Of a stretch of 64,000 nt of DNA, positions 1-11,645 are shown piece after piece. Origin of the DNA: Bostrychus sinensis (Eukaryota; Chordata; Actinopteri; Gobiiformes; Eleotridae); assembly GCA_020698575.1 (NCBI GenBank), contig CM036258.1, positions 23,208,795-23,272,794 on the forward strand. The letters run 5' to 3'. The notes beneath the pieces were generated by a model. The model was not told where the DNA came from and did not search any database. It saw only the letters and a program-made list of their open reading frames with translations. Position 1 is the stretch's first letter. Each line of letters opens with the position of its first letter. The position numbers and the translations under genes were made by a program.

Positions 1-240
1 ATGCATGGATAGCTGATCTGTTTTTATTTTTGTTTTGATTAAAAACATATAGCACTGACTTTACTCCCTGGTCTCAGTCCGGCAATGCCCCATCATAACA
101 GTGTACAGGTGTGTGACAAACAACAGAGAACAAGCCACAGGCAATGGCCTGTATAAGGCAGGTCTACACAGGTGTTCTAACTTAGCCAAATGAGTGCCCC
201 GTCAGCTCTGCACCCCACTCCTGCGGGAGGGGCCACAACT

Positions 241-695
241 AGTCCACTATTATACTAAATCGACTTTTTTGAACATTTAAACACATTGTAATGTTTCCAC
301 CCCCAAAACATACCTCCAGTATAATGTTTTGTTTCATTCGCATGTTTGAGTAATCCTGTATGCAGAGCCATACGTCTCGGTCTCACTGCTCTACATAGAC
401 ACGTGAAACCAGGAAGTGCTACTGTGCATTTCTAAAGCCCATACACCGTCACCAGACTCATTCTGATCATTTCAGTGCCGTCACTGCAAAGCAGTCAGCT
501 CTTTTATCATTTGCTAAAGTCATGTTGCTAATAACCATTTTACGCTCCTTTCCCCACCTTTTCCCAACAGGGGGCCACAGACACCTAATCCAAGCGTTCT
601 CTGCAAAGTCAAAGTACCAGCTCCCCAAAAGAAGAGGTTTTTCATACATAAAGATTATTTTAAATTATAAAACGTGAAATACTAATGCAATTTCA
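241..695 (+). repeat. Short interspersed element, family B (subtype 1), copy 1
   Basis: Begins with an AGTCCACTATTATACTAAA-like head and contains a 'GTAATGTTTCCACCCCCAAAAC' type segment (cut here: CCCCCAAAACATACCTCC), followed by 'TTTGAGTAATCCTGTATGCAG'-like sequence. Its tail (about 577-690) aligns with the reverse complement of 41183-41300, sharing CTAATCCAAGCGTTCTCTGC and ATAAAACGT. No coding capacity is visible, which fits a non-autonomous DNA element. The superfamily is not certain. It is older than some neighbours judging by divergence from the other copies. Confidence 0.6.
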
Positions 696-1011
696 GAAAA
701 ACTAGCTCTAAAAGACTGATGTGATTCTGCAGCTGTCTAAGCCTCTTCATAATAAATGCGTCTCTATGGACTGTTGTTTTGCATGATGCATACACATCCT
801 CATGCTAATAGTCATGGTTGCTGTTGCACTAATAGATGTTTGTGTTTTTATTACTTCTCCAAAATTTTTCAGTTATAAACCCTAAAGCATGAAGCGCATG
901 AGGCCCCCAATAAACAGAGAATGTAAGGCACATAAGACATGCACATAAGGCATAGCATGTGCATGGGTCAGATGCAGTAAATAACACAGATTATCTCTTC
1001 ATTGTGGCATT
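696..1011. other. Unassigned intergenic sequence
   Basis: Moderately AT-rich sequence with no open frame or repeat I recognise. A few short CATGCACATAAGGCATA-like repetitions occur near 920-965. Confidence 0.5.
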
Positions 1012-1300
1012 TGTTAGTGTGTGGGATATATTAGGTAGCAAGTGAACAGTTTGTCCTCAAAGCTGATGTGTTAGAAGCAGGAAAAATGGGCAAGTGTAAG
1101 GATTTTAGCAAGCCTGACAAGGACCAAACTGTGACGGCTAGACGACAGGGTCAGAGCATCTCCAAAACTGCAGCTCTTGTGGGATGTTCCTGGTCTGCAG
1201 TGGTCAGTAGCTATCTATCAAAAGTGGTCCAAGGATTTGTGGTAGAAGTTAATCCTGGTTCTGTAAGAAAGGTGTCAGAATACACAGTGCATCACAATTT
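1012..1300 (+). pseudogene. Tc1-type transposon remnant: transposase N-terminus, internally deleted
   Basis: The leader (AGCAAGTGAACAGTTTGTCC) and the reading frame from about 1086 match the fish Tc1 transposase start. Recognisable residues include GKCKDFSKPDK and the helix-turn-helix segment QSISKTAALVGCSWSAVVS. This domain normally binds the terminal inverted repeats. The frame breaks after SAVVS, where about four extra bases give SYLSKVV instead of the expected IYQKW. Further on, VEVNPGSVRKVSEYTVHH matches a later part of the same protein, so roughly 100 to 150 bases between the two parts are missing. No catalytic DDE region remains. It is a dead fossil. Confidence 0.85.
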
Positions 1301-2785
1301 CATCACAATTTCATTTCAATTCATTACATTTTTTTCCTTCCCCAATCCAACTCCTCTGGATCTACTGATAAACACACAGACTCAAACATACTATTATAGC
1401 ACCACTGCGAATACACCTGCTGTTCCCTTTTTCCTTGCATGTACTAAATACATGTTGCTAATACCAGTGGATCGCAGCTGGCAGCTGGTTAAACAGCCGA
1501 CAGCACTGACCTCTGTACATCCAACTTGTTTGCATCCTTTTGACTGGAGCAAAACAGCATTCCCAACATACAATGGGCAGCTGCATGAAATATGGTCTAA
1601 TAGGGCCTAGCTAAAGCCTGTCACCAACAGGACGGCTGCCATTGGCTTTGGAATGCTTTTGTCTAGTCTGTGCATTACTGTGTGGGAGGTCAGAGCAGTG
1701 ACCTCCACTCGTTCCTTCCGCTTTCACTCAACCTCCACATTTGGGCTTTTCAACACGGGACCACCTTATTCTGTCTTTCAGTAGCAGCTTTTGGAGGAAC
1801 GGTTGACCTGGTGGGCTTATCGTCTGGGGGTCTGGTCCGGAGATGGAGGCGTTAAGATATCTTATCATGGCAATCAGAAATGGCTTGTCGGCAGCCATTC
1901 ATAGGATTGAGGAAAATAAACCAAACTTCGTCCCTGCTCTCGACTGAGTTGAGGCAGATAACAGCTAACCGAGGGGGTCCCCTGTCCCCTCTGCCTGGCC
2001 GTCTGTCACTCCGCTCTTTCTATGCCGTTTTATTGCGGAGGAAACAGAAAACAGAAAGGCTCAGTGTGGGAAGCCACTTGTTATCTGAGAGTCTTGGGAA
2101 TCCAGGCCGGGGACCGTGGCTTCACTCAGCGCTCTAATGAAAGCGGGACAATTTGGGCCATTTCGTTCCCAACATAGTAAGACCTCCCATCCCCATCCCT
2201 GCCCCGGCGCAGGTATCCCTGGGCCCCCTTTGTAAGGCCTACCGTCGTGGGCCACCCTCCTCCAGCTGCCTCACACATTGACCTCTGGTTCTGGCCAGTG
2301 ATGAGCCAGTAATCCCGCAAATTGCTTTTGTTTGCCTTTTGAAATGCACACCTGTTGCTCAGAAAGTGGGACAAGGTGCTAACTTGATTTATTGCATGCC
2401 CTGTAGTTTGGGTTTAAGTGAAATGAGCAAGGCTTTCTTCAACCAGCTGGTCACATATTCACTTTAATGCCTTGGACTTTCTGCTGCTTAACAGACCACG
2501 TGTTTACTTGAACTTGAAGGACTCTGGTTACTTTAAGGTTTCAGACTACCCTTAGTGCTTCTGAATGGCCATATAGATAGTTTTACTTTGGATGGAGAAA
2601 AAAATAAAAGTCCAGTTATATGGACTAAGACAATAATTTAAAGTTTCCTTGTATTATGAAGTAACAGTTTTAGGTTCTGGGTGTTTTGTTCATGTAGGCC
2701 TTCTACTCAATTATACACTGTACAACACTTGTGGGTCATGATTCTACTTGGGGCCTCGTCCGGGATATAAATATATGAATGACCT
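1301..2785. other. Unassigned intergenic sequence
   Basis: No coding gene is supported. The part around 1880-2300 is richer in GC than its surroundings and has several short overlapping open frames on both strands, none with a recognisable domain. It could be a conserved non-coding block, but that cannot be judged without comparison. Confidence 0.45.
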
Positions 2786-3090
2786 GTCACCTCACAGCAA
2801 GAAGGTTTGATTCCTGGTCCGGGCTGATGGGGCTTAACTGTGCAGGGTTTGTATGTTGTCCCCATGTCTAGGGGGGTTTTCTTTGGGTGCTCCAGTTTCC
2901 CCCATCAACCAAAAAATACGCACATTAGGCTAATCCTCCAGCTAGTTACTCCTGACCAAGGTGATAGCTCTATATAGAGAAGGGTTCCTGCGTGCTGCAC
3001 AGCGGTCGCCCACTGTTCCTGACAGGTTGCTCCAGCCCCATTGAAAGATGGGTTGAATGAAGATGACAAACTTTCCTGTGGGGACAATAC
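2786..3090 (+). repeat. tRNA-related SINE-like repeat, type 1, copy 1
   Basis: Contains the family's CCTCACAGCAAGAAGGTTTG segment followed by a degenerate B-box-like GATTCCTGG, then GCAGGGTTTGTATGTTGTCC and CCAGTTTCCCCCATC. The end, with a TTGAAAGATGGGTTGAATG segment, resembles the end of the copy at 37749-37880. The same core recurs at 8694-8865, 28786-29124, 37749-37880, 50034-50295 and 61046-61146. Confidence 0.7.
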
Positions 3091-3115
3091 TTAACCTTAC
3101 AATATCCATTCAATT

Positions 3116-3260
3116 AGGGGGCTGTAGTTCAGTCGGTAGAGACTTTCACCCACTAACCCGAATGTTGGCAATTCAGTCCCCACTGCAGGTAAGTCATACT
3201 GTTGCATCCTTGTGACCTTGGTGGTTGAAGGGGCCATAGGGGCAAAATGGCATCCATGCT
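3116..3260 (+). repeat. tRNA-related SINE-like repeat, type 2, head
   Basis: Starts with GGGGCTGTAGTTCAGTCGG, which contains an A-box-like TAGTTCAGTCGG, and has a B-box-like region about 50 bases on (GGCAATTCAGTCCCC). The later GGTTGAAGGGGCCATAGGGGC aligns with the reverse complement of the copy at 29287-29572. It is a pol III type promoter head of a retroposon, not a functional tRNA gene: the arms do not pair fully. Confidence 0.65.
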
Positions 3261-3261
3261 T

Positions 3262-6200
3262 GGGTCACCAAGATAGTGAATTGCTAGCTCTTGGGCAGGT
3301 TTTACAACACTGACTGAATACAGGAGGCTTCAGTGCAGCAAAACGCTAAATTTTACACCTGTCTAGTTAGTCACCAGTATAGTTCAACTGGTGAAGCAGA
3401 AAATACAAAGTCAAATCTTGTCTCCAAGATACTAACTTAAGTCACAAGAAGTCAGTAAAGATACTGCATCAAGGATTCATATTATGCTGCCTTTGCAGAG
3501 GTCTGTGCTCTCTGGGTGCCTCAAGTTAAAAGTATTTTTGGTTATGAATATTACTGCAAGAACCTTTTACCAGTAGATGCTTATTGTTATATATATAAAA
3601 GTACATACCACTCGGTTTGGACCCCTTATAATAGGCTTGATAGAATCTGTGAATAATAAGTCCATAGAGAAATACCCATGCTTCATAGAGACTGTTGAAA
3701 GGTGTAGATATTTACTTAGCTAGTGTTGAGCAATAGAGATTTTCAATGGAGAGAATCAAATGTGTTTAACTTAAAGGTATGCTCAGAGTCACAGGACTTG
3801 ATTTTGTTGTGGAGACCCATGCAGCTGTGCAAACAACGTGCAGTAATCAGTAACCAGGGCAAATGTTATCTGAGCGTGGCGATATGAAGAACCAATGTTT
3901 ATAGATGAAAAGGAGCATTTAAAATTTGATGGAAACCAACACATAACCACATTAGAAGGATACTTAAAAATGCAGTATGCAGTTTACTTTTATAGCAGAA
4001 AATACTATGGACTGTGCAATATGTTTGTTTGGCCCTCCATCACTCTGTCAAAGTCACATATGGCCCTAGAACCAAAGCAAATCCTCTCTATTCAGTCGTT
4101 CATTAAGGCTCAAAGATTTAAGTTTCCACAAGTGAACAAAGCAGCAGAGATCCACTAAGTTCACCTTTGTGTGGCACATAGCTGAGGTTTAGCGTCCCCA
4201 GGTGAGCGCTGGGAGCTGCTCCCCGCTCAGATTCCCTCCGAGCTGACTCTCCCAGCGGACCAGGAGCAGGGAGGCAGCTCCGAATGTGAATGGTGGTTAG
4301 TAAGGTAAGACTGGGCCGCGGGGCATCCGGGGAGAGGGCTCAGTCCCTTTTGTGGTGGATCCCTGACAGGTCGAGACGATGCACAGCTCACCCCTCCCAC
4401 CCACTTTCACCTGTGATATTGTCCCAGGCCAAGGGGCGGAGGGATGTCCCCATAGGGCACAGCTTGTGTGTAGCTCGATATCCCAGCGGGCTTTGCTGGC
4501 CTCCAGAGAGAGGTTAACTGAAGCCAGCGCTGTCTGAGGGACAAAGGCCGCAGGTCAGCAGCCAGGCCTTTGATCGGGGCCTGCCCTCTTCAGACCACTG
4601 CCAGACCGCTTTGTTTCACCTGGTCTCTCTATCCCCAGGGCTAGCCCCTTTTTTCCTCTCAATCTGCCCCTGACAATGGAGTCACTTACAAAGCTCTGAG
4701 CGTGTATGGTCTGCCAGTCACCGGAGGGGAGAGGTTTCAAAGGGAAGGCAGCAGGGCTCAGTGTCTGCAGGTCCCCAGTGAGGAGACAGATACTGGCTCT
4801 TTCAGTGTTCAGAGCAGGGACACAGCCCAACAGCTGCAGCGGCTTTATAGGGCGCAGCAACAAAGGCCTGGATAGGATCTTCATTTGTAGGGTAAACAGT
4901 GGAAAAAAGAGAGGAAGTGCCTGGTCTCTACTTTAAGATGTTATAGTGTGAGCACAGAGATACCTTTAGATCAAACATCTTCTGTTAATATTCTACTTTG
5001 TGCATGCACTGGCAGGTGCAAGGCAAACACAATAAAACATTCAGTCACACCTTTAAAGTGGTTTACAACTTACTTTATTTCCTTAACTTAGCACAGGAAA
5101 AGCTGCAACGATGACCTCGCTTCTATAGCTAGCTTTGAAGTGCTTCATCTCACAAGAATTGCTTTTAACATTGTAAAAGTTTATTATAAACCAACTTTTA
5201 AGAAGACAATTATTCTGAATACAGCCTCACAGATATCGATTATGAAATATAGCAGGAAGCATTTTTTAACACAAGCAAGTCATAAAAAAACTTTATTTTA
5301 TTTCTCATTACAATTTTTGTTTGACATTTTATTTAAAAAAATGAAAAGATAGATTTTTTTTTTAACTTTGTTTAGGTCATTGTAATACATATTAGCAAAA
5401 GGTGTGATTGTTCTTTAGTGTCTATCAGCATTTCTCATCTCCCAGGCTAGGTGCATGTGCTGAGTGTGGCGGGGGGGCCCCGAGTGAGGGCCACAGGGGC
5501 TGGAATGTAAAGACAGCACTGGGGGCCTCTGTGGTGCTAATGGATTAACAGGGCAGCTTGGCATGCTAATGGAGATTGTCTGTGATGTAATGAGCTTCTA
5601 ATTAGGTCACCTCTGAGCTTGACCCTCTTGTAATGAGGGGGGTTGAAGGCAGAGGAGGGGCCGGGGCCGCTGATAGCACCCTGACCTGCAGGTGTGAACC
5701 GGCCCGGGCAGTAAACAGGCTCGGACATTCCAGGCATTCCCAACACAGCATCCCCTCCTGAAAGCTCCCCTCCTCCTGCCTGCCAATAACCTTCTCTGCC
5801 GCTATGGCTGGATACACACACAGAAACAATTGGAGCCACGTTTCATGCTCTGAGGTGCTCCCTGCTGAAAGCAAAAAGTAGCGACTTGGACTGTCTAACA
5901 CTCTGTTTTTCTTCATAGTGTTTCTTTCACGCTGTCAGTGTGCTGTGGCAATTGAGCAGCTAAAAGGTTCACAGGAGAGGAACTGTCTAATTAAACCTGT
6001 AAGATTCTAATCTTTTAAACGTTCAGTCCTGTGTAACAAATGTCTGCTCCATCTTTGATGTATTTCACTTACTATAACTTTATCCTTGTTTTTACTAGAG
6101 CATTCTAACAAATCGGTATGGGTGAAAACTCATTCTCAAAAGAGGTCCAAACTGTCAAAAAAAAAAAAAAAAAGTGTACTGTACTTTAGTAATGTTGAAG

Positions 6201-6317
6201 CGCCAGGAACTTGTCCCCTTTCATAAAAGCTGTTGACTGAAAAATAATGCTTAGAAGCCATTTACACAACGTGTTTTCCTCAAATTTGAAGAGCAAAGCT
6301 ATGACTTGGGACTCTGT
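3262..6317. other. Unassigned intergenic sequence with a homeodomain-site cluster
   Basis: No coding gene is supported. A GC-richer block lies at about 4190-4340, and another at 4370-4880 holds overlapping short frames of no recognisable family. An AT-rich block follows at 5140-5400. The 5530-5640 interval has a dense group of TAAT cores and is listed separately. An A17 run lies at 6157-6173. Confidence 0.5.
5530..5640. promoter_or_regulatory. Cluster of TAAT homeodomain-type cores (candidate enhancer)
   Basis: Within about 110 bases there are GCTAATGGATTAAC, GCATGCTAATGG, GTAATGAGC, TTCTAATTAGG and TTGTAATGAGG. TAATTA and TAATGG are core binding sites for many homeodomain proteins. The density stands out against neighbouring sequence, but AT-rich DNA can produce such cores by chance. 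Function is inferred only. Confidence 0.3.
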
Positions 6318-6453
6318 CTCTTGGCTTGCCTGGGAACGACTCGGTATTCCTCAACTGGAGTTGGAGGAAGTGTCTGTGGAGAGGAAAGTCTAGGCATCCC
6401 TGCTTTGCCCCCCTCAACCCAGCCCTGGATAAGCAGAAGAAGATGGATAGAGT
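6318..6453 (+). mobile_element. RTE/Rex3-type LINE, 3'-end fragment
   Basis: Aligns with the last 140 bases of the larger copy at 26650-27536: GGCTTGCCTGGGAACGACTC, then GTTGGAGGAAGTGTCTGTGG, AAAGTCTAGGCATCCCTGC and the terminal GGATAAGCAGAAGAAGATGG. Only the extreme 3' end is present, as is usual for 5'-truncated LINE insertions. No clear target duplication was seen. Confidence 0.8.
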
Positions 6454-6529
6454 TATAATTTCTTGTATGTAATGACTTTATGAGCATGGTGCACAACACT
6501 TTTTGCTTGCAGAACTTGATATGAGTGCT

Positions 6530-6965
6530 TAAAGGAGGTTATATTATGCGAAATTGACTATTCTGAACTTTCTACCATGTTATAATGTTGTTCCCTCACC
6601 AAAAACATACATGGAGTTGTGTTTTACTTCATTCATGCCTGTTTAAGTAATCCTCTATTTTCTGGCACAGCTGTTCTCAGCCCTCAGAAAGCTTGGTTGC
6701 ACGAACATCTGCCTGTCCCACGAACACCATCCTACTCCAGGAAGCACTGACCAATCAAGAAGCCTTCTACATCCAGTCTGCTCTCATTCATTTATCTAAA
6801 AAACAGTGTACAGCTCTGTTTCCACTGATTCCTCACAGTATTTTGTAGTAAAATAGAATTGTACAAAAAGTTTAAGGAAATAAAACACTTTTTCCCCCTC
6901 TGTGCTCTAAAGACCGCAACAATCTTCACTCTTCTGCACTCTGCTGCCATCTGCTGGTCTATTCA
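6530..6965 (+). repeat. Short interspersed element, family B (subtype 2), plus copy
   Basis: The head AAAGGAGGTTATATTATGC and the following TACCATGTTATAATGTTG match family B. The far end, CTGCTGCCATCTGCTGGTC, matches the reverse complement of 19975-20292 (GACCAGCAGATGGCAGCAG). The middle differs from subtype 1. It has no coding capacity. Confidence 0.65.
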
Positions 6966-8693
6966 CCCGTTTCAATATAAGTAATTAATGGATTTGCTTT
7001 GTTTTAGTCAGATAATGTGTTTAAAGGTTATAAAGTGTTTACTCTATAGGCTAAGAGATGCTGCTCTCTTAGCACAGAGAAAATTCATCTTCAGATTTGA
7101 CTAGAAATTTATCCAACTTAAAACTTGACTTGTTTGTTGTGTTAAATCATAATGTAGACTAATTTACTCTGTGATGTATAGTACCGTACCACACTGACTT
7201 TTTGAAATTATGGAAAAACTCATTCCAACCACAGGAACAGCACATGTTGCACAGATGGACAGACTTTTTTGCTTTTCAAACATTTTTATGTGAATGAGAA
7301 AAACAACAACAAAGATGTTTCACCAGAGTAACTTTGTAACCTTGTGTCTTTAAAGGTCTAAAATGCATTTCACTGGTCTTTGTGCGTGTTTCTTGATTTG
7401 CACATTTATGTACATTATACAGTTGCTACTGTCATAAATTACAGCCACTGATTAAAGAGATTTACAAAGTTAGATTATAATTGGACTAAGGTAGTAATTC
7501 CTATTTCTCTACTTGTATGTAACTGCATTGGCAGATACCACCCCAAACTCCTTTCTCTCATAAAACAAACCACCTTTTATTTCCTCACCCGATGTGGCAT
7601 TGAGCAATTCTTGAAGCGCCATGAGAAAAGATTTCGAAGCGATTGCCAGCTCATTTATTTTATGGCTGTTGCATGGTACTATTGCATGATTAGTTCAACT
7701 GAGTTTTACAATGCGGTCTTGAGTGTGGTGTTTATTTTTCACCCGTTCTCTGTTTGTCTAATGAAGTCGAATTAGAATCACTATGTTTCACAGCTGAACA
7801 TTTGGTTTCACTTAAAGGTTATGGAAGTATTTGCCTCTGAATGTGTTTGTGTTGGAGACAGAGCAATCAAAAATGCCCAGCACAGAAGCCCCACAGCTTC
7901 AGCTCTATCAGAATAGATCAGTCAGACCTATAATGTACTTTCCACTGGAGTGGTATGGTACAGGTTGAGTCAATAAAGGGCAGTTTCCATTGTCAATAAA
8001 AGTACCAAGAATTATAAAGCAGTGCAGTACTGGCCTTCTTTAGCAACATTTGTCTGTGTTTTGAAGAACAGTGGTTACTGCTTATTTTCACCTTTAACAG
8101 GGTTTAGAAGTCAGGTTTAACATTAGCTGTCTATCTGTTTGAAAGCCTAGCACTAATAAATTAACAATTGTAGCTTTGTACCAAATGTACCTAAATACCA
8201 TCGTCCTACTGGCTTACAAATAGCATTTCTAAGAAGTCTGCTATCTTTTTCTAGTTTCAGCCAAAAAATCCAAAGAAAAATAAAATGTTAAAATGTTAAA
8301 ATGTTGCACTTTTTCGAAAGCTACACTAATGTTTATTAGCAACATTTATTTGAAGTTTTAGAAAGAGTTATATGGCTCTGACTTGGGGATAAAAAAAATA
8401 TCTGTGTACATTGTACTAAACATGGGCATGACTTCATATTCCATTTTTTTTTTTCAAAGCAAAGCTAACATTTATCTGTAACAGTTTTTCTGGTTATAGG
8501 TGGCTATGGCTTTGTGAATGAAGTGTTACATAGAGCATTAACTGTCTGCATTGCATTAAACATGAGCAGACCTTCAAACAAAACGGTAAGAAACCTACAA
8601 AAAATCTCTTTCTTCTATTGTGAAATATTAGTAAACTACACTGTAATACGTGCAGACTGTTCTACTGGAACAAAAAGTACATATCCTAATCTT
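6966..8693. other. Unassigned intergenic sequence
   Basis: AT-rich, with no gene supported. A segment at about 7940-8015 (TTTCCACTGGAGTGGTATGG and CAGTTTCCATTGTC) resembles a common fish short-element end, but no second end was found. Runs of T and A occur near 8447 and 8391. Confidence 0.45.
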
Positions 8694-8865
8694 TGGGAAT
8701 GCATCATAGTGGTAGCACTGCCAGTTCACAGCAAGAAGGTCCCAGGTTCAATTCCTGGACCAGACATGGCCTTTCTGTGCAGAGTTTGGATGTTCTCTCT
8801 GTGTCTGGGTGGATTTTCCTCTGGGTGCTTTGGTTTCTTGAGCCAGGAAACCTCAGAAAAGTTGA
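8694..8865 (+). repeat. tRNA-related SINE-like repeat, type 1, copy 2
   Basis: Carries TTCACAGCAAGAAGGTCCC and a perfect B-box match GGTTCAATTCC at 8745-8755, then CTTTCTGTGCAGAGTTTGG, TTCTCTCTGTGTCTGGGTGG and CTCTGGGTGCTTTGGTTTC. The 3' portion is missing. The overlapping open frames here are repeat-derived. Confidence 0.8.
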
Positions 8866-10439
8866 GTTAGCATAATAGGTTCCTTTTAACTATTTATACA
8901 ACACTGCACTACTCTCCTGCCGATAGCACATTTGAAACAGGAATCTCTTCAGGAGTTAGAGCTGGGACACACAAACCCAACGCCCGGCATATCAGAGCAC
9001 TGGTTCGTTGCCGACGCCTGACTACTATCCAACACGTTCCATCAGCCCTGGTGTGGCCCAGCCTTTACTCAAACCAAACTGCTCCATACCAAACCAATTT
9101 GTTACTCAGCGGAAGGATGCATTAAGCCAGATCCTTGTTCTAAAAGTTTCTAAAAAATTGTGCCCGTCGTGGAAATGCATCTTTACACATATACAGTGCA
9201 AGCACATGCACGTCACATGTTTGTGTTTACAGTGTCCTACAAAGTGCTGGGAGGGTTGTACGCATGTTGCAATTGGTGTTTTCAGACAGACAGATAGGAT
9301 CACAGTATGTTATCAGTCATGGAGGACGGAGCATGGGGCTTGGGGCCAGCAACAAACGCCCAATAGGATCCTCAGCTCTCTTTCTCCTACACTTATCAGA
9401 TTAAGGTCCTCTAAACCTGCGGGGCATAAAGTGTAAGTTGTTGTTTATATAAGAATGAAGTGGAAAGTAATAGGTTTCAAGCTATGAAACTGAAAATAGT
9501 AGCAGTTGTTATAGTATATCAATTGTAATCTCAAGACTGCTGTTTGCCCATGTCGCTCATTCATCTCACTTAATCATATTAAGACGTCATGCTGAGTGTA
9601 AGTATATATTTGGTCTGGGCTATATGACGGTGTTGTTTTGACTCTGTAAGGTGTCTGCAGTTGCTTCCTTCCTTCCTTCTAGAGCTCCGAGGGCAGGGAG
9701 GTGCACACACAGGAACTCCGAGTGGACCTTTCCTTTATCAGTCTCCCGTTGGCCCTCTTCTTTTAGGGGGCCTAGACTCATTAAGGCATCTATAAATGGT
9801 GTGGGCCTAATGAGGAGGCTTTATAGGGCTCTCCCATAGCCTCAAGGGAACAATCAGACGAAGTGTAGGAAGTCGTCTGTCCTGACAGTCTGGCCCCTAT
9901 CTTAGCGGTGGTCCAGCCAGGCATAGCCCCAAAACCAACTCAGTCCCACCCTTGATATGTCTTTGTACATTTTCCAGTATTTTAACAGGGCTGCACAAAT
10001 ATAAAAAAAACAAAAACAAAACATGCAGTATTCTAGTTTTAATATTGAAATATGGTATAACAAGTGATATATGTATGCTATTTGATGCAGTAAAAAGTTG
10101 GTTAAGAATTCCAGAATTATTAAAAGACTTTCCAATGAGCAAATATTTTATTCACAATAGAACATACATAACATAACAAATGTTTACACTTAGAAATTTT
10201 ACACAAAATAAGCTCATTTTAAATTTGATGCCCGCTACAGGTCTCAAAATAGTTGGGTCAGGGGCAACAAATGGCTGAAAAAGCAAGAATGAAAAAGTAT
10301 TCAGTTGGGAGAACATCTAGCAACTAATTAAGTTAAATGATTTCAGGTCTGTAACATAATTAGCTATAAAATGGATGTGATTTGAAAGTCCTTTAGTTTT
10401 TAAAAACTCCCAACATCCAGTTCGTCCAGAATTGGGCTG
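8866..10439. other. Unassigned intergenic sequence
   Basis: No gene is supported. The 9650-9850 interval is less AT-rich than its surroundings and includes a (CCTT)n-like tract near 9664 and the motifs AGGCATCTATAAATGG and CTAATGAGGAGGCTTTATAG. It is a candidate conserved non-coding block, unproven. Confidence 0.45.
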
Positions 10440-10618
10440 TATAAAGGCTTACTTCCACCTCAGAAAATATTTGGCTTTCAAAGTACCATTCTAAAAAAAC
10501 AAGAGTGAGAATTACTAAAAAAGAAACTTGAAAATGCAGAACTGAAAGACTCCTGAGCACCACCAGAAGAAGCCTGCGTACCACCAGTGGTACCCATACC
10601 ACAGTTTGAGAACCACTG
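10440..10618 (+). mobile_element. hAT-like family C element, fragment without the internal array
   Basis: Shares TCAGAAAATATTTGGCTTTC with 25355 and 42178, and GACTCCTGAGCACCACCAG plus CCACAGTTTGAGAACCACTG with the end of the copy at 42155-42713. The terminal CAGTGGTTCTCAAACTGTGG (reverse-complement view) is a typical hAT end. The internal GGTCTAAACCAGGACTA array seen in other copies is absent. The left end was not found. Confidence 0.65.
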
Positions 10619-10849
10619 ATGTAGACCAAACTGCACATTTTAACAACCATACTTGACCCAAGTGCTGCAAAGAAAAAAAAAAATTGGAAAATGAAGACCA
10701 GCGCCGAAGACATTAGTTTAATGAGCAGTTCTGGGCTCTTCTTGTTCAGGGATATATTGTCTATTAAGCAAAAAATGTGCAATAAAACATCTAAAAACAT
10801 TCTGGATACAGGTGATTTTCCAGATCCACATCAAAAAACTAATTATTTC

Positions 10850-11637
10850 CAGTGGAAGAAGTACTCAATTTCTTTACTTAAAGGTACATATAAATAAGCA
10901 AAATTTTAATCAAGTAAAACTAAGAGTATAACCTTAAAATTTCTATTTAAGTAAAAGTATAAAAATACTCACTTTTAAAGGTACTTGCAAGTAAAAAAGT
11001 AAAAGTATTTCTCACAGACTCGACAACTCATGAATGTGTTAACCCCGTAGCACCCTCTGTTGCAAATATGCAGCATATAATTCAAAGGTCATGGCAAAAA
11101 AGTCTTTTTTTTTAATGTATTAACTAATTCATGAATGCTGCTTACCAAAAATATTGACAAAGTTTTGTTCTTACCCATCCCCGTTGACTAAAATTTAGCA
11201 CGGATGATTTTTTTCCAACAAATATTTCTATGTCTGGGTTCTACAGGGTTAAATGTGAAAGATTTTGCTGAAAAATTGTGCTGATTCCAGATGAAATGAA
11301 ACTGGTGCAGTACAAGAGACTCATTCTGTTGGTGAGGTCTTCTGTCTTTATCATGTTAATGTTTCTGAAAGAATACTACTTTACTGCATCTTTTTATCTT
11401 TAAGTACAATGAGGGCATGGCAAAAATGCATGATTGTAAACCAAAACTCAAAATACGTTATACTTTAAACCAACTTATAAATGTAGTGGAGTAAAACGTA
11501 CAGATACTTGCTCTAAAATGTAGTGAAATAAAAGTAAAAGTACCCCTTGTAAAATTTCTCAAGTAAATTACAGATACATAAAAACTGTACTTAAGTAAGG
11601 CAACTAAGTACTTTTACTTTTTTACATTCCACTGCTG
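10850..11637. mobile_element. hAT-like family D element, complete
   Basis: The ends are CAGTGGAAGAAGTACT and its rough inverse TTTACATTCCACTGCTG. A perfect 8-bp target duplication ATTATTTC flanks it (10842-10849 and 11638-11645), which is the hAT signature. Both arms are rich in AAGTAAAAGTA / TACTTTTACTT motifs, so the element can fold on itself. The centre has no transposase frame, so it is non-autonomous. Related copies lie at 56212-56860 and 60318-60640. Confidence 0.85.
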
Positions 11638-11645
11638 ATTATTTC

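Noticed and set aside
7940..8015. Possible short-element end (TTTCCACTGG and AAAAGTACC)
   Set aside because: No matching opposite end or second copy found in the window, so not listed as an element.
9008..9436. 142-codon plus-strand frame
   Set aside because: No domain or compositional sign of coding; competing minus-strand frame in the same place.
10393..10800. 135-codon minus-strand frame
   Set aside because: Runs through a hAT family C fragment and unrelated flank; hydrophobic by low complexity.
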